DNA of 64,000 nt. Source: [Clostridium] aerotolerans DSM 5434. GTDB taxonomy: Bacteria; Bacillota; Clostridia; Lachnospirales; Lachnospiraceae. The translations under genes and the position numbers were made by a program. This document shows positions 1 to 7,369 of this stretch, in pieces. Each line of letters begins with the position of its first letter. Position 1 is the stretch's first letter. Location: positions 1-64,000 of the forward strand of contig NZ_JHWJ01000016.1 of the NCBI RefSeq assembly GCF_000687555.1, in the 5' to 3' direction. The notes under the pieces are model-generated. The model was given only the letters and a program-made list of their open reading frames with translations, ran no database searches and was not told the origin of the DNA.

Positions 1-17
1 CGCAGTTTAACTAAAAC
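1..17 (+). repeat. Left inverted repeat of recombinase element
   Basis: CGCAGTTTAACTAAAAC is the exact reverse complement of bases 1405-1421. It contains the small dyad AGTT-T-AACT, as expected for paired recombinase arms. The left limit is set by the window edge. Confidence 0.85.
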
Positions 18-53
18 CACGCCGCAACTTTCAGACAAATTTCGACATCTTTC

Positions 54-83
54 ATTATATAATACCAGCTTATTGTTTGTCAA
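54..83 (-). promoter_or_regulatory. Consensus sigma-A promoter pointing out of the element
   Basis: On the minus strand TTGACA (83-78) is followed by an 18-base spacer and TATAAT (59-54), both perfect consensus. Transcription would start near base 47 and run through the left inverted repeat, away from the recombinase gene. After inversion of 1-1421 the -10 box would sit near 1363-1368, directed at the chemoreceptor gene. Confidence 0.8.
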
Positions 84-205
84 TCCTAACAAAAATAGTG
101 TTGATGATAGAATTCAAACGCTTAAAAATGAAAGATGCAAAGCATTTTGAGCGAAATTCACAACATTCGCCGTCAAAAATTACGTCAAAAAGGAGAATTA
201 TAGCA

Positions 206-1366
206 ATGCCGCGCAGAGGTGAAAATATATATAAGCGAAAAGACGGGCGCTGGGAGGGCCGACAGCAAAAATCCACTGGCAAATACCAGTACTTTTACGG
301 AAAAAGTTATCGAGAAGTGAAAGAGAAAATGAGATTCTTTATAGAAAACAACAAATTATCAGACGATGCTCCGGGAAGTTCTACTCCTAATGCGGTAGAA
401 CTCTTCTGCAACTGGTTGGAATGCGAGGCAGTTAACCGTGTAAAGCCTTCAACTTATGAAAGTTATTATAATTGTTTGAATAAATATATTATTCCATTCT
501 ATTCAAAAAATCACTGCGAAGAAATTACAGAAGGATCTGTAACGTTATTCGTAAAAGAAATGAAGGAGGAAACCTCAATCTCCGATGCTTATAAGAAAAA
601 GATTCTCGCTGTTTTTAAAACAGCATTAAAAGAAATTCTTATAAACCACAACGACTCTTCTATCATTCTTCAGGCAGTGAAACTACCTAAAACAGAACAA
701 AAAGAGGTAGAGATCTTTACAATGAAGGAACAAAGAAGTATAGAATGGGCAGCCATTAATTATGAAGATAAACGTGCACTCGGGATCATACTCTGCATAT
801 ACACCGGCATTCGTCTTGGAGAACTTTGTGCTTTAAGGTGGAGTGATTTCGACTTAGATGCTGCAACTATGTCCATAAAGCGTACCGTGACTCGAACAAA
901 AAACTTCAACAAGCAGGAAAGCAAAACTCTGCTGAATGTTGGTACTCCGAAAAGCCGTACTTCCATAAGAAAAATACCCCTTCCAGCGTTTCTTGTAACA
1001 ATTGCAAAGGATTATATCTTAACTGGAGATAAGGAAGATTATTATATATTATCGGGCAGCAATGCCCCCATTGACCCCAGGGCATACCAGAAGTTATATA
1101 AAAGGGTTCTTAAAAGAGCCGGTGTCAAGGACCGGAAATTTCATTCAACCCGTCATACCTTTGCTACCAGGGCACTGGAACTTCACGTGGATATTAAGAC
1201 TGTCAGCGAAATATTAGGCCATTCTAATGTAGCAATTACCATGAATGTCTACGCACATTCCCTTATGGAGCAGAAAAAAATAGCCATTGATAAGTTTAAT
1301 GATATGCATCTTACCAGTATGAAGCAACATACATTCGCCGTCGAATCCTCCGTCATTACCGCATAA
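206..1366 (+). CDS. Tyrosine recombinase/integrase
   Basis: This 386-aa protein of the phage integrase family cuts and rejoins DNA through a tyrosine nucleophile. Catalytic residues are visible: Arg203 (TGIRLGE), Lys249 (TPKSR), His313 and Arg316 (HSTRH), His339 (LGHS) and Tyr349 (NVYAH). The N-terminal half (about 60-160) fits a SAM-like core-binding domain, preceded by a short basic arm. The frame is open from 77, but ATG 206 is preferred because AAAAGGAG lies just upstream. The gene is flanked by inverted repeats and has no excisionase or cargo gene. Its bases are more A/T-rich than those of its neighbours, which suggests acquisition. A role as a DNA invertase is inferred from the repeats. 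Confidence 0.9.
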   Translation: MPRRGENIYKRKDGRWEGRQQKSTGKYQYFYGKSYREVKEKMRFFIENNKLSDDAPGSSTPNAVELFCNWLECEAVNRVKPSTYESYYNCLNKYIIPFYSKNHCEEITEGSVTLFVKEMKEETSISDAYKKKILAVFKTALKEILINHNDSSIILQAVKLPKTEQKEVEIFTMKEQRSIEWAAINYEDKRALGIILCIYTGIRLGELCALRWSDFDLDAATMSIKRTVTRTKNFNKQESKTLLNVGTPKSRTSIRKIPLPAFLVTIAKDYILTGDKEDYYILSGSNAPIDPRAYQKLYKRVLKRAGVKDRKFHSTRHTFATRALELHVDIKTVSEILGHSNVAITMNVYAHSLMEQKKIAIDKFNDMHLTSMKQHTFAVESSVITA

Positions 1367-1404
1367 AACTATGTAAAATCCAGGTATTTCACCATAGTGC
1401 CACA

Positions 1405-1421
1405 GTTTTAGTTAAACTGCG
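1405..1421 (-). repeat. Right inverted repeat of recombinase element
   Basis: GTTTTAGTTAAACTGCG is the exact reverse complement of bases 1-17. It lies 39 bases after the recombinase stop codon and 90 bases before the chemoreceptor start. Confidence 0.85.
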
Positions 1422-1511
1422 AATCCCATATGCACGCAATCTAATTTTTCTTACAGAGCAAATTGAAACAATCGTACATAAGAAAAAGACCAATAACAGG
1501 AGGTTCAAAGC

Positions 1512-3236
1512 ATGAAAAATTTCAGGGATTACAGTATTACAAAAAAACTACTCACCGCTTTCCTTAGTGTAGTGCTGATGATGCTAGTCGTTGGAGGCGT
1601 GGGTATCTTTGGCATGATCCGCATCAATCAAATGGATACCTATTTATATGAGGAGCAGACAGCACCCATCACCGAACTATTTGCATCAACCAAAAACCTT
1701 TACACTCTTCGTACAGATATTAATGCCATGGTTGTTCATTCAGGAAGCCAATCTGAGCTGACTAAACTAGAGCAGGAATATCAGAATTCAAAAAAAGCAT
1801 TTCTTGACAACGCAGCAGTATACCGTAAAAGTATAAAATCTGATTCAACTTTGGCATTGCTTGATGAAGCGACCCAATTGTTTGAGCAGTCATACGATCC
1901 GATGATACAGGCGTGTCTGGAGGCTGCTAAATCTGGAGATAGTATCTCTGCCTTATCTGCACTGAACCGTGATGCTGAAGCCATTCAGAAAATTTACGAC
2001 AACATGGATAAGCTTATCACCCTTCGTATGGATGCAGCGAAGGAGACAAGCCAAGGCAACGACAGCACCGCTATGGTTCTAACCGTGATCCTCTGCATCA
2101 TCGTGGCTTTGGGAACAATTGCTGCTCTCTATTTAAGCTTTAAAATCTCTAAGATGATCAGCGAGCCGATCGGCCAGGTAGTACTTGCTGCAAGGAAAAT
2201 CGCTCTTGGTCATGTGGATGTGGATTTAAAAGACATAGATTCCAAGGATGAGACCGGTCAGCTTGCCGATGCATTTACCCAGATGCTGAGTGGAATCAGG
2301 GAGCAGGTAATGATTGCAGAAGAAATCAGCAATGGTGATTTCACTCAGGAAGTCCCCCTCCGTTCCGACGAAGATGTTCTTGGACTTGCTCTTCGAAAGA
2401 TTGAAAATGACCTCAACCGCACCCTTCTTCTTATTAATATTTCAGCCGACCAGGTAAATACCGGCGCGGAGCAGGTATCCTCTGCTGCCCAGGCCTTGGC
2501 TTCTGGTTCCACCGAGCAGGCGGCTACCGTAGAAGAGCTGAATGCTTCTATTACTACCATTGCAAAACAGGCAGAGCACAACGCAGACAACGTCCGTCTT
2601 GCTTCCACTTATGTAGAACAAAGCAGCAGCGGAGTCCTTGCAAGCAATGAATTTATGGAGAACTTAAACGAATCCATGAATAAAATTGGTACTGCCTCCG
2701 CAGAAATCTCCAATATTACAAAGGTAATTGAAGATATCGCTTTCCAGACAAACATCTTAGCCTTAAATGCAGCCATAGAAGCCGCACGTGCCGGGGATGC
2801 CGGTAAAGGCTTTGCAGTCGTTGCTGATGAAGTACGAAACCTTGCCATTAAGTCTGCAGAAGCTGCCAAGGAAACCGGTGTCCTAATCACTCATTCCGTA
2901 GAAGCCGTTTCCGAAGGGGAACAGATGGCTACTGAAACTTCCAGAATCTTAAAAGAAGTACAGGAGAAATCCAGACTGGTGGAGCAGGCAATACAGGAAA
3001 TCGAATCAGCCTCAAGCAACCAGGTGGCAGCCATCGAAGAGATCAATCAGGGTCTGTCACAGGTATCTGCTGTCATTCAGACAAATGCAGCAACCGCAGA
3101 AGAAAGCTCTGCCTCCAGTGAAGAGCTGGCCGCACAGGCACAGACGTTACAGCAGGAAGTCGGAAAGTTCAAGCTCAATAAAAACACTTCCTTACAATCT
3201 AGTTTATCCCCTGCTTTCGGTTTGGGAAAATACTAA
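1512..3236 (+). CDS. Methyl-accepting chemotaxis protein
   Basis: This is a 574-aa transmembrane chemoreceptor that signals to CheA/CheW. Membrane segments lie at about residues 13-35 and 188-212. They bracket an extracytoplasmic four-helix-type sensor region and are followed by a HAMP linker. The cytoplasmic signalling domain carries the conserved hairpin tip ([21 protein letters not shown], then [13 protein letters not shown]). Ribosome binding site ACAGGAGG lies 8-10 bases before ATG 1512. I found no convincing sigma-A promoter between the right inverted repeat (1421) and the start. Expression may therefore depend on the invertible promoter or on read-through from the recombinase gene. The ligand cannot be told. 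Confidence 0.95.
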   Translation: MKNFRDYSITKKLLTAFLSVVLMMLVVGGVGIFGMIRINQMDTYLYEEQTAPITELFASTKNLYTLRTDINAMVVHSGSQSELTKLEQEYQNSKKAFLDNAAVYRKSIKSDSTLALLDEATQLFEQSYDPMIQACLEAAKSGDSISALSALNRDAEAIQKIYDNMDKLITLRMDAAKETSQGNDSTAMVLTVILCIIVALGTIAALYLSFKISKMISEPIGQVVLAARKIALGHVDVDLKDIDSKDETGQLADAFTQMLSGIREQVMIAEEISNGDFTQEVPLRSDEDVLGLALRKIENDLNRTLLLINISADQVNTGAEQVSSAAQALASGSTEQAATVEELNASITTIAKQAEHNADNVRLASTYVEQSSSGVLASNEFMENLNESMNKIGTASAEISNITKVIEDIAFQTNILALNAAIEAARAGDAGKGFAVVADEVRNLAIKSAEAAKETGVLITHSVEAVSEGEQMATETSRILKEVQEKSRLVEQAIQEIESASSNQVAAIEEINQGLSQVSAVIQTNAATAEESSASSEELAAQAQTLQQEVGKFKLNKNTSLQSSLSPAFGLGKY

Positions 3237-3276
3237 TAGTGAAATAGCAGGATAATTAATACATATATATCACATA

Positions 3277-3320
3277 AAAGCGTAGAATCCCGGCCCTTAA
3301 CGGCCCTTATTCTACGCTTT
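3277..3320. terminator. Bidirectional terminator between convergent genes
   Basis: A 12-bp stem (AAAGCGTAGAAT / ATTCTACGCTTT) lies between the chemoreceptor stop and the ABC-F stop, with T-rich tracts on both sides. Confidence 0.85.
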
Positions 3321-3322
3321 CT

Positions 3323-5209
3323 TTATACCATGTCTTCTCCAAACGCAGTCTCAAACCATTCCATACACCATCTGGTCCATTCTTCCTGAGCCTTATCCCG
3401 TTCCTCTGCAATCTGCTGATAAAGAAGGGCCTCCTCCCACTCCATACCATTCCAGTACTCCTGAGAATTGATCCAGGCCGTTTTTAATTCTTCCAGACGC
3501 TCTGACAGTTCCTCCACCCTGTCTCTTGCCGGTACCAGCTTTTCAAGGACAAGGCCCAGCTTCCAATCCATATATGCTTCCTCTGTGGAAATCTCCTTTA
3601 ACCGATGTCGTTCGGCTTTTGGTACTGCCCTCATGCCAGCGATCAAGGCCTGCTCTTCCGCCTTCACCCTGGCTGCGATTCCTTCCCCATTCTCTGCTTT
3701 TCGGCTTCGTTCCAGATAATGCTCATACCCAAAGGGATAATAAAATACAGATTGCCCTTCAAAAAGCAGAATGGATTCTGCCAGGCGGCTTAAAAAATAC
3801 CGGTCATGAGATACAAATAAAATAGTTCCCGTATAACTCATAAAGGCCGATTCCAGTGTTTCCTTCGCCTTAATATCCATATGATTGGTGGGCTCATCAA
3901 GTATCAGAAAATTGGGTCTGCTCTGCAGCAGCTCCATGAGCACAAGCCTCGCCTTTTCTCCGCCTGATAAGGAATTTACTGGCTTCATGGCCTCTTTTCC
4001 GCCAAATAGATAAGCCCCCAAAATACTCCTCACTTCTTTCTCCATCAGAGAAGGAAATAAATCGTGGAAATGCTCTGCCACACTTTTTGAAGAGGTTATT
4101 TCTGAAGAATGCTGATCAAAGTATCCAATGGTGATTTGATTGCCAATAGAATACTCCCCGGACACCTTTGGGATCAGTCCGGCGACTGTTTTTAAAAAGG
4201 TGGTTTTTCCGGCTCCATTTGGTCCAAGAATGCCAATCTTCTGCCCCCTGCGGATTCTCATGGTCAGTTCCGCAATCGGTCTGTCATATCCTATTTTAAG
4301 ATGCTCTGATTCAAAGACCCACTTACTGCCCAGGATTGCCGGTTCTATGGCACCGGTAAATATATGAGCTTCATCCTCCATGGGCTTTTCTACCAGTTGA
4401 ATCCGCTCCGCCGCCTTTTTCTTGGCTCTTGCAAAGGCTGCCTTGCTTGGCTTATTCTTAAACCGCTCCACCAATGCATTTAAGCGGTTGATTTCCTCCT
4501 GCTGCCTCTCGTATTCTTTCGTTTTGATTCGAATATACTTTTTCTTCTCTTCCCGGTAATGAGTGTAGCTGCCGGGATACTTCGTAAGCCTTTTTCCTGA
4601 AAGTTCATAGACCACCGACACCGTCTGGTCCAGAAAAAAGCGGTCGTGAGATACCATTACCACAGATTTCTCATAATGCTTCATATACTGTTCCAGCCAT
4701 TCCACGGTCTGAATATCCAGATGATTGGTGGGCTCGTCCAAAAGAAGAATATCAGGCTTTTGAAGCAAAAGGCTGATCAGTGCAATCTTTGTCTGCTCGC
4801 CCCCGGAAAAATCGGCTATTTTTCTTTTTTTGTCCTCTTTTATAAATCCAAAGCCTGTAAATAACCTGTCATATTCCCGCTCATATGCAAACCTCTCCAT
4901 GGAGAAGGTATCTTTATAAGGACAAGAGGATAACAGTTCTTCCTCCACAGTCCTGTCTTTCTCTATAAAAGCCTGCTGCTTTAAATATCCAATGGTAGGT
5001 TTTCTGGAGGTAACAATACCCGGACCGTTTCTCTTATCATCCCGGTCCAAGGTAATTTCCCCGGCAATCAATTTTAAAAGGGTGGTTTTCCCGGCCCCAT
5101 TGCTGCCCACCACCGCTATTTTTTCATTTCCCCGTATCTCAAAATCGATATGTGACAAGATCAAATTGCCGCCTGCGCTCACTGTCCCGTCTATGATTTG
5201 ATACAACAT
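3323..5209 (-). CDS. ABC-F family ATPase (ribosome-associated)
   Basis: This 628-aa protein has two tandem ABC ATPase domains and no membrane segments, the ABC-F layout. Walker A motifs are GSNGAGKTT (about residue 35) and GPNGAGKTT in the second half. Signature motifs are FSGGEQ and LSGGEK, and both domains have DEPTNHLD/DEPTNHMD Walker B regions. A charged linker sits between the domains and a Glu-rich helical extension follows the second. ABC-F proteins act on the ribosome, either as translation factors or as antibiotic-protection proteins; the sequence does not decide which. ATG 5209 is chosen over an upstream in-frame ATG at 5314 because AGAGGAAATTAAA precedes it. Confidence 0.9.
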   Translation of the reverse strand: MLYQIIDGTVSAGGNLILSHIDFEIRGNEKIAVVGSNGAGKTTLLKLIAGEITLDRDDKRNGPGIVTSRKPTIGYLKQQAFIEKDRTVEEELLSSCPYKDTFSMERFAYEREYDRLFTGFGFIKEDKKRKIADFSGGEQTKIALISLLLQKPDILLLDEPTNHLDIQTVEWLEQYMKHYEKSVVMVSHDRFFLDQTVSVVYELSGKRLTKYPGSYTHYREEKKKYIRIKTKEYERQQEEINRLNALVERFKNKPSKAAFARAKKKAAERIQLVEKPMEDEAHIFTGAIEPAILGSKWVFESEHLKIGYDRPIAELTMRIRRGQKIGILGPNGAGKTTFLKTVAGLIPKVSGEYSIGNQITIGYFDQHSSEITSSKSVAEHFHDLFPSLMEKEVRSILGAYLFGGKEAMKPVNSLSGGEKARLVLMELLQSRPNFLILDEPTNHMDIKAKETLESAFMSYTGTILFVSHDRYFLSRLAESILLFEGQSVFYYPFGYEHYLERSRKAENGEGIAARVKAEEQALIAGMRAVPKAERHRLKEISTEEAYMDWKLGLVLEKLVPARDRVEELSERLEELKTAWINSQEYWNGMEWEEALLYQQIAEERDKAQEEWTRWCMEWFETAFGEDMV

Positions 5210-5331
5210 TTTAATTTCCTCTGTTTTCTGATATTCCTTATTGTAACATAAATTGACGTTTTTGGGGCTATATTTTTCCAATTCCCCAGGTTTGCAAAGC
5301 TCAGACGCTGGCACAGAATGAAATGGGAAGC

Positions 5332-6207
5332 CTATTTCCTTTCCACAGCCACCCAGATTTCACAGGTGTAGGCGGGATTATTTACATCAGCAGATGGGTA
5401 CACTTCAAAATCCGTACCTCCACAGGGACGATAATCGCTTCCCGGGAAGAATTCACTGTAAATCTGATGGTACAGCCTGTGAAATGCATCTGGCATTTTT
5501 CCATTGCACTTAAATACTACGTAAGTATGAGGCGGTATTTCCTCTACTGAAAATGCATCTTCCATTACCGATACGTTATGACAAGGAGTTCCTATGGCAT
5601 ATGGATGATTGGGATCCCCCGCGTCTTTCCCAAAGCTTGCACCAACAATGGAGTGGTTAAAAATAGAACTTTCCGGAATATATTGACTCAGAGCCTCGAT
5701 TGTTCCATCTTCATTGCATTGACGCCAAAAGTCAGAGATATGGGTAAAGGATAGCTCTTTTTCACTGGACAGACCTATCTTCCTGCAGATCATGGAAAAC
5801 CCTTCCTTCGTTTCCATCCTGTAATCTATAATCGTTCCTCCATCTAAGGATAACTTTACAGACAGACGGGAAAATGACTTTAAGCTGGCTCCATTTCGCG
5901 CCTGAGACGGGGATACTCCATGAAAGCGCGTAAAGGCACGGCTGAAGCTTTCCTGAGTGTCATATCCATATTTCACAGCGATATCAAGTACCCGAGTGTT
6001 GGAAGCCGCAAGCTCGCTACCAGCCAGAGACAGCCTTCTCATACGGATATAATCACCCAGGGTATATCCGCATAAAATACTGAACACCCGCTGGAAATGA
6101 AAGCTTGACGAGTACGCTTGTTTTGCTATTACATCAAATTTAAGTTCCTCGGTAATATGCGCCTCCATGTAATCCACAGCCTTTTGTATTCCGCTAATCC
6201 AATCCAA
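5332..6207 (-). CDS. AraC-type regulator with GyrI-like effector domain
   Basis: This protein of about 291 aa has an N-terminal AraC HTH pair (residues 5-105, with the typical YGYDTQESFSRAFTRFHG helix). A C-terminal AraC-effector-binding/GyrI-like domain follows, as in Rob- and SoxS-like regulators that sense small hydrophobic compounds. The frame is open to a GTG at 6216, but AGGAGG overlaps that codon. TTG 6207, eight bases downstream of AGGAGG, is the better start. It lies between the serine hydrolase gene and the ABC-F gene, all on the same strand, and may regulate either. Target and ligand are unknown. Confidence 0.85.
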   Translation of the reverse strand: MDWISGIQKAVDYMEAHITEELKFDVIAKQAYSSSFHFQRVFSILCGYTLGDYIRMRRLSLAGSELAASNTRVLDIAVKYGYDTQESFSRAFTRFHGVSPSQARNGASLKSFSRLSVKLSLDGGTIIDYRMETKEGFSMICRKIGLSSEKELSFTHISDFWRQCNEDGTIEALSQYIPESSIFNHSIVGASFGKDAGDPNHPYAIGTPCHNVSVMEDAFSVEEIPPHTYVVFKCNGKMPDAFHRLYHQIYSEFFPGSDYRPCGGTDFEVYPSADVNNPAYTCEIWVAVERK

Positions 6208-6237
6208 CGCATTCACCTCCTTTTATTAAGAACCTTT

Positions 6238-7209
6238 CTACTCAAACATGGGGATGATATGTTCTGTAACCAGTTCCAGTTTATTGTTCGGCTTAAGGGT
6301 GAAAAGAGCGGTAAGAGCCACCACCATTTTTTTATTGGGATGGACAAAAATCATGTTACCACCATCTCCGATCGCTGCAAAGCAAAGGCCACTCTTTGTC
6401 GGAATGATCCACCATAAATACCCGTAAGGCAGTTCTCCCCAACGGCTTTTTTCCTTTGTGCTCTCCTCAATCCAATTGGAAGATAATATCTGCCTGCCAT
6501 GATAAATACCGCCATTTGAGTACAATTGACCAACCTTAGCCATATCCCGTGGCGTTAAGCACAGGCCCCAGCCAGCCGTGTTGACTCCCGTTTTGTCCAC
6601 GATCCAGCCGCTGGAATACTTGCTTTTTATGAAGGAAATGTGTTCTTCCTTATCACGTACTTCCTTACTTTGAGGTACTGTTATGCCCAAAGGTACAAAT
6701 AGATTTTCTGCGGCAAAATCAAGGACGGATTTCCCTGTGGCTCTTACAAGAACCCCGGATAGTATCTGAGCTCCAACCGTAGAATACTTAAATTCACCTG
6801 TGATTCCAGACCTTCCTCCCAGCAGATCAAGAGCTGCTTTTGTCCAGTCATCGCTTGCATACACTCTGGTATATGGTTCGGACCTGTACTTATAGGGTGC
6901 AGTCATTGTCAGCATATGTCTAAGGGTTACTTCCTGAATTGTTTTTTCTCCACGCTTTATTGTATACTCCGGGAAGAATTCCAAAACCTTTTGATCCACA
7001 TTGTTAATAAATCCCTTGTCAATAGCAATGCCTATGAGGGCTGATATTATGCTTTTTGTAACAGACATCACATGTACCGTATCCTGAGAAGTATAGCCGT
7101 TAAAATACCCTTCGTATACCATTTCTCCGCCTTTTAATACGATGACGCCTGTAACATTATTATATTCTGTTTTAATTTGTTTTTCAAAGCCTATTATCTT
7201 TTCGTCCAT
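6238..7209 (-). CDS. Beta-lactamase-related serine hydrolase
   Basis: This is a 323-aa protein of the class C beta-lactamase/PBP-like family (COG1680). The nucleophile motif SxxK is visible as Ser49-Val-Thr-Lys52. The second motif reads Tyr142-Ser-Thr rather than the usual Tyr-x-Asn. No signal peptide or membrane anchor is present, so it is probably cytoplasmic and more likely an esterase or peptidase than a resistance enzyme. AAGGAGG precedes ATG 7209. It lies upstream of the AraC/GyrI regulator on the same strand with only about 30 bases between, so the two may be co-transcribed. The substrate is unknown. Confidence 0.85.
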   Translation of the reverse strand: MDEKIIGFEKQIKTEYNNVTGVIVLKGGEMVYEGYFNGYTSQDTVHVMSVTKSIISALIGIAIDKGFINNVDQKVLEFFPEYTIKRGEKTIQEVTLRHMLTMTAPYKYRSEPYTRVYASDDWTKAALDLLGGRSGITGEFKYSTVGAQILSGVLVRATGKSVLDFAAENLFVPLGITVPQSKEVRDKEEHISFIKSKYSSGWIVDKTGVNTAGWGLCLTPRDMAKVGQLYSNGGIYHGRQILSSNWIEESTKEKSRWGELPYGYLWWIIPTKSGLCFAAIGDGGNMIFVHPNKKMVVALTALFTLKPNNKLELVTEHIIPMFE

Positions 7210-7322
7210 GGTTCCTCCTTAAAATTTCTTGTATCATTCCTATTGTAAGGAAAAAGAGCTTTTATTACCTGATTATTTGTGCGGAGCAGTGACAGGTATC
7301 TTACCTGTAATCTCTTATATAC

Positions 7323-7357
7323 AAAAAGACTCTACGGAGTTCCCATAGAGTCTTTTT
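7323..7357 (-). terminator. Terminator after P-type ATPase
   Basis: The 12-bp stem AAAAAGACTCTA / TAGAGTCTTTTT starts 13 bases after the ATPase stop codon, with a run of five T in the minus direction. Confidence 0.85.
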
Positions 7358-7369
7358 GTATAATTCTTA

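Larger units (their letters stand above)
1..1421. mobile_element. Putative invertible element carrying its own tyrosine recombinase
   Basis: The segment is bounded by a perfect 17-bp inverted repeat (1-17 and 1405-1421). It contains only a tyrosine recombinase gene and, next to the left repeat, a consensus sigma-A promoter that points outward to the left. This is the layout of a site-specific DNA inversion switch that carries its recombinase and a movable promoter. If the segment flips, the promoter would lie about 145 bases before the chemoreceptor start at 1512. The repeat may continue left of base 1, which cannot be seen. Alternatively this is a minimal integrase-only insertion with terminal repeats. 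Inversion itself is inference. Confidence 0.6.

Noticed and set aside
77-205. N-terminal 43-codon extension of the recombinase
   Set aside because: No ribosome binding site at 77, whereas AAAAGGAG precedes ATG 206; the extension is not recombinase-like and lies in the promoter region.
2345-2890. Two minus-strand frames opposite the first chemoreceptor gene
   Set aside because: Ala/Ser-rich mirror frames of the conserved signalling domain with no start signals.
5210-5314. 35-codon N-terminal extension of the ABC-F protein
   Set aside because: Not ABC-like, no ribosome binding site at 5314, and AGAGGAAAT sits directly before ATG 5209.
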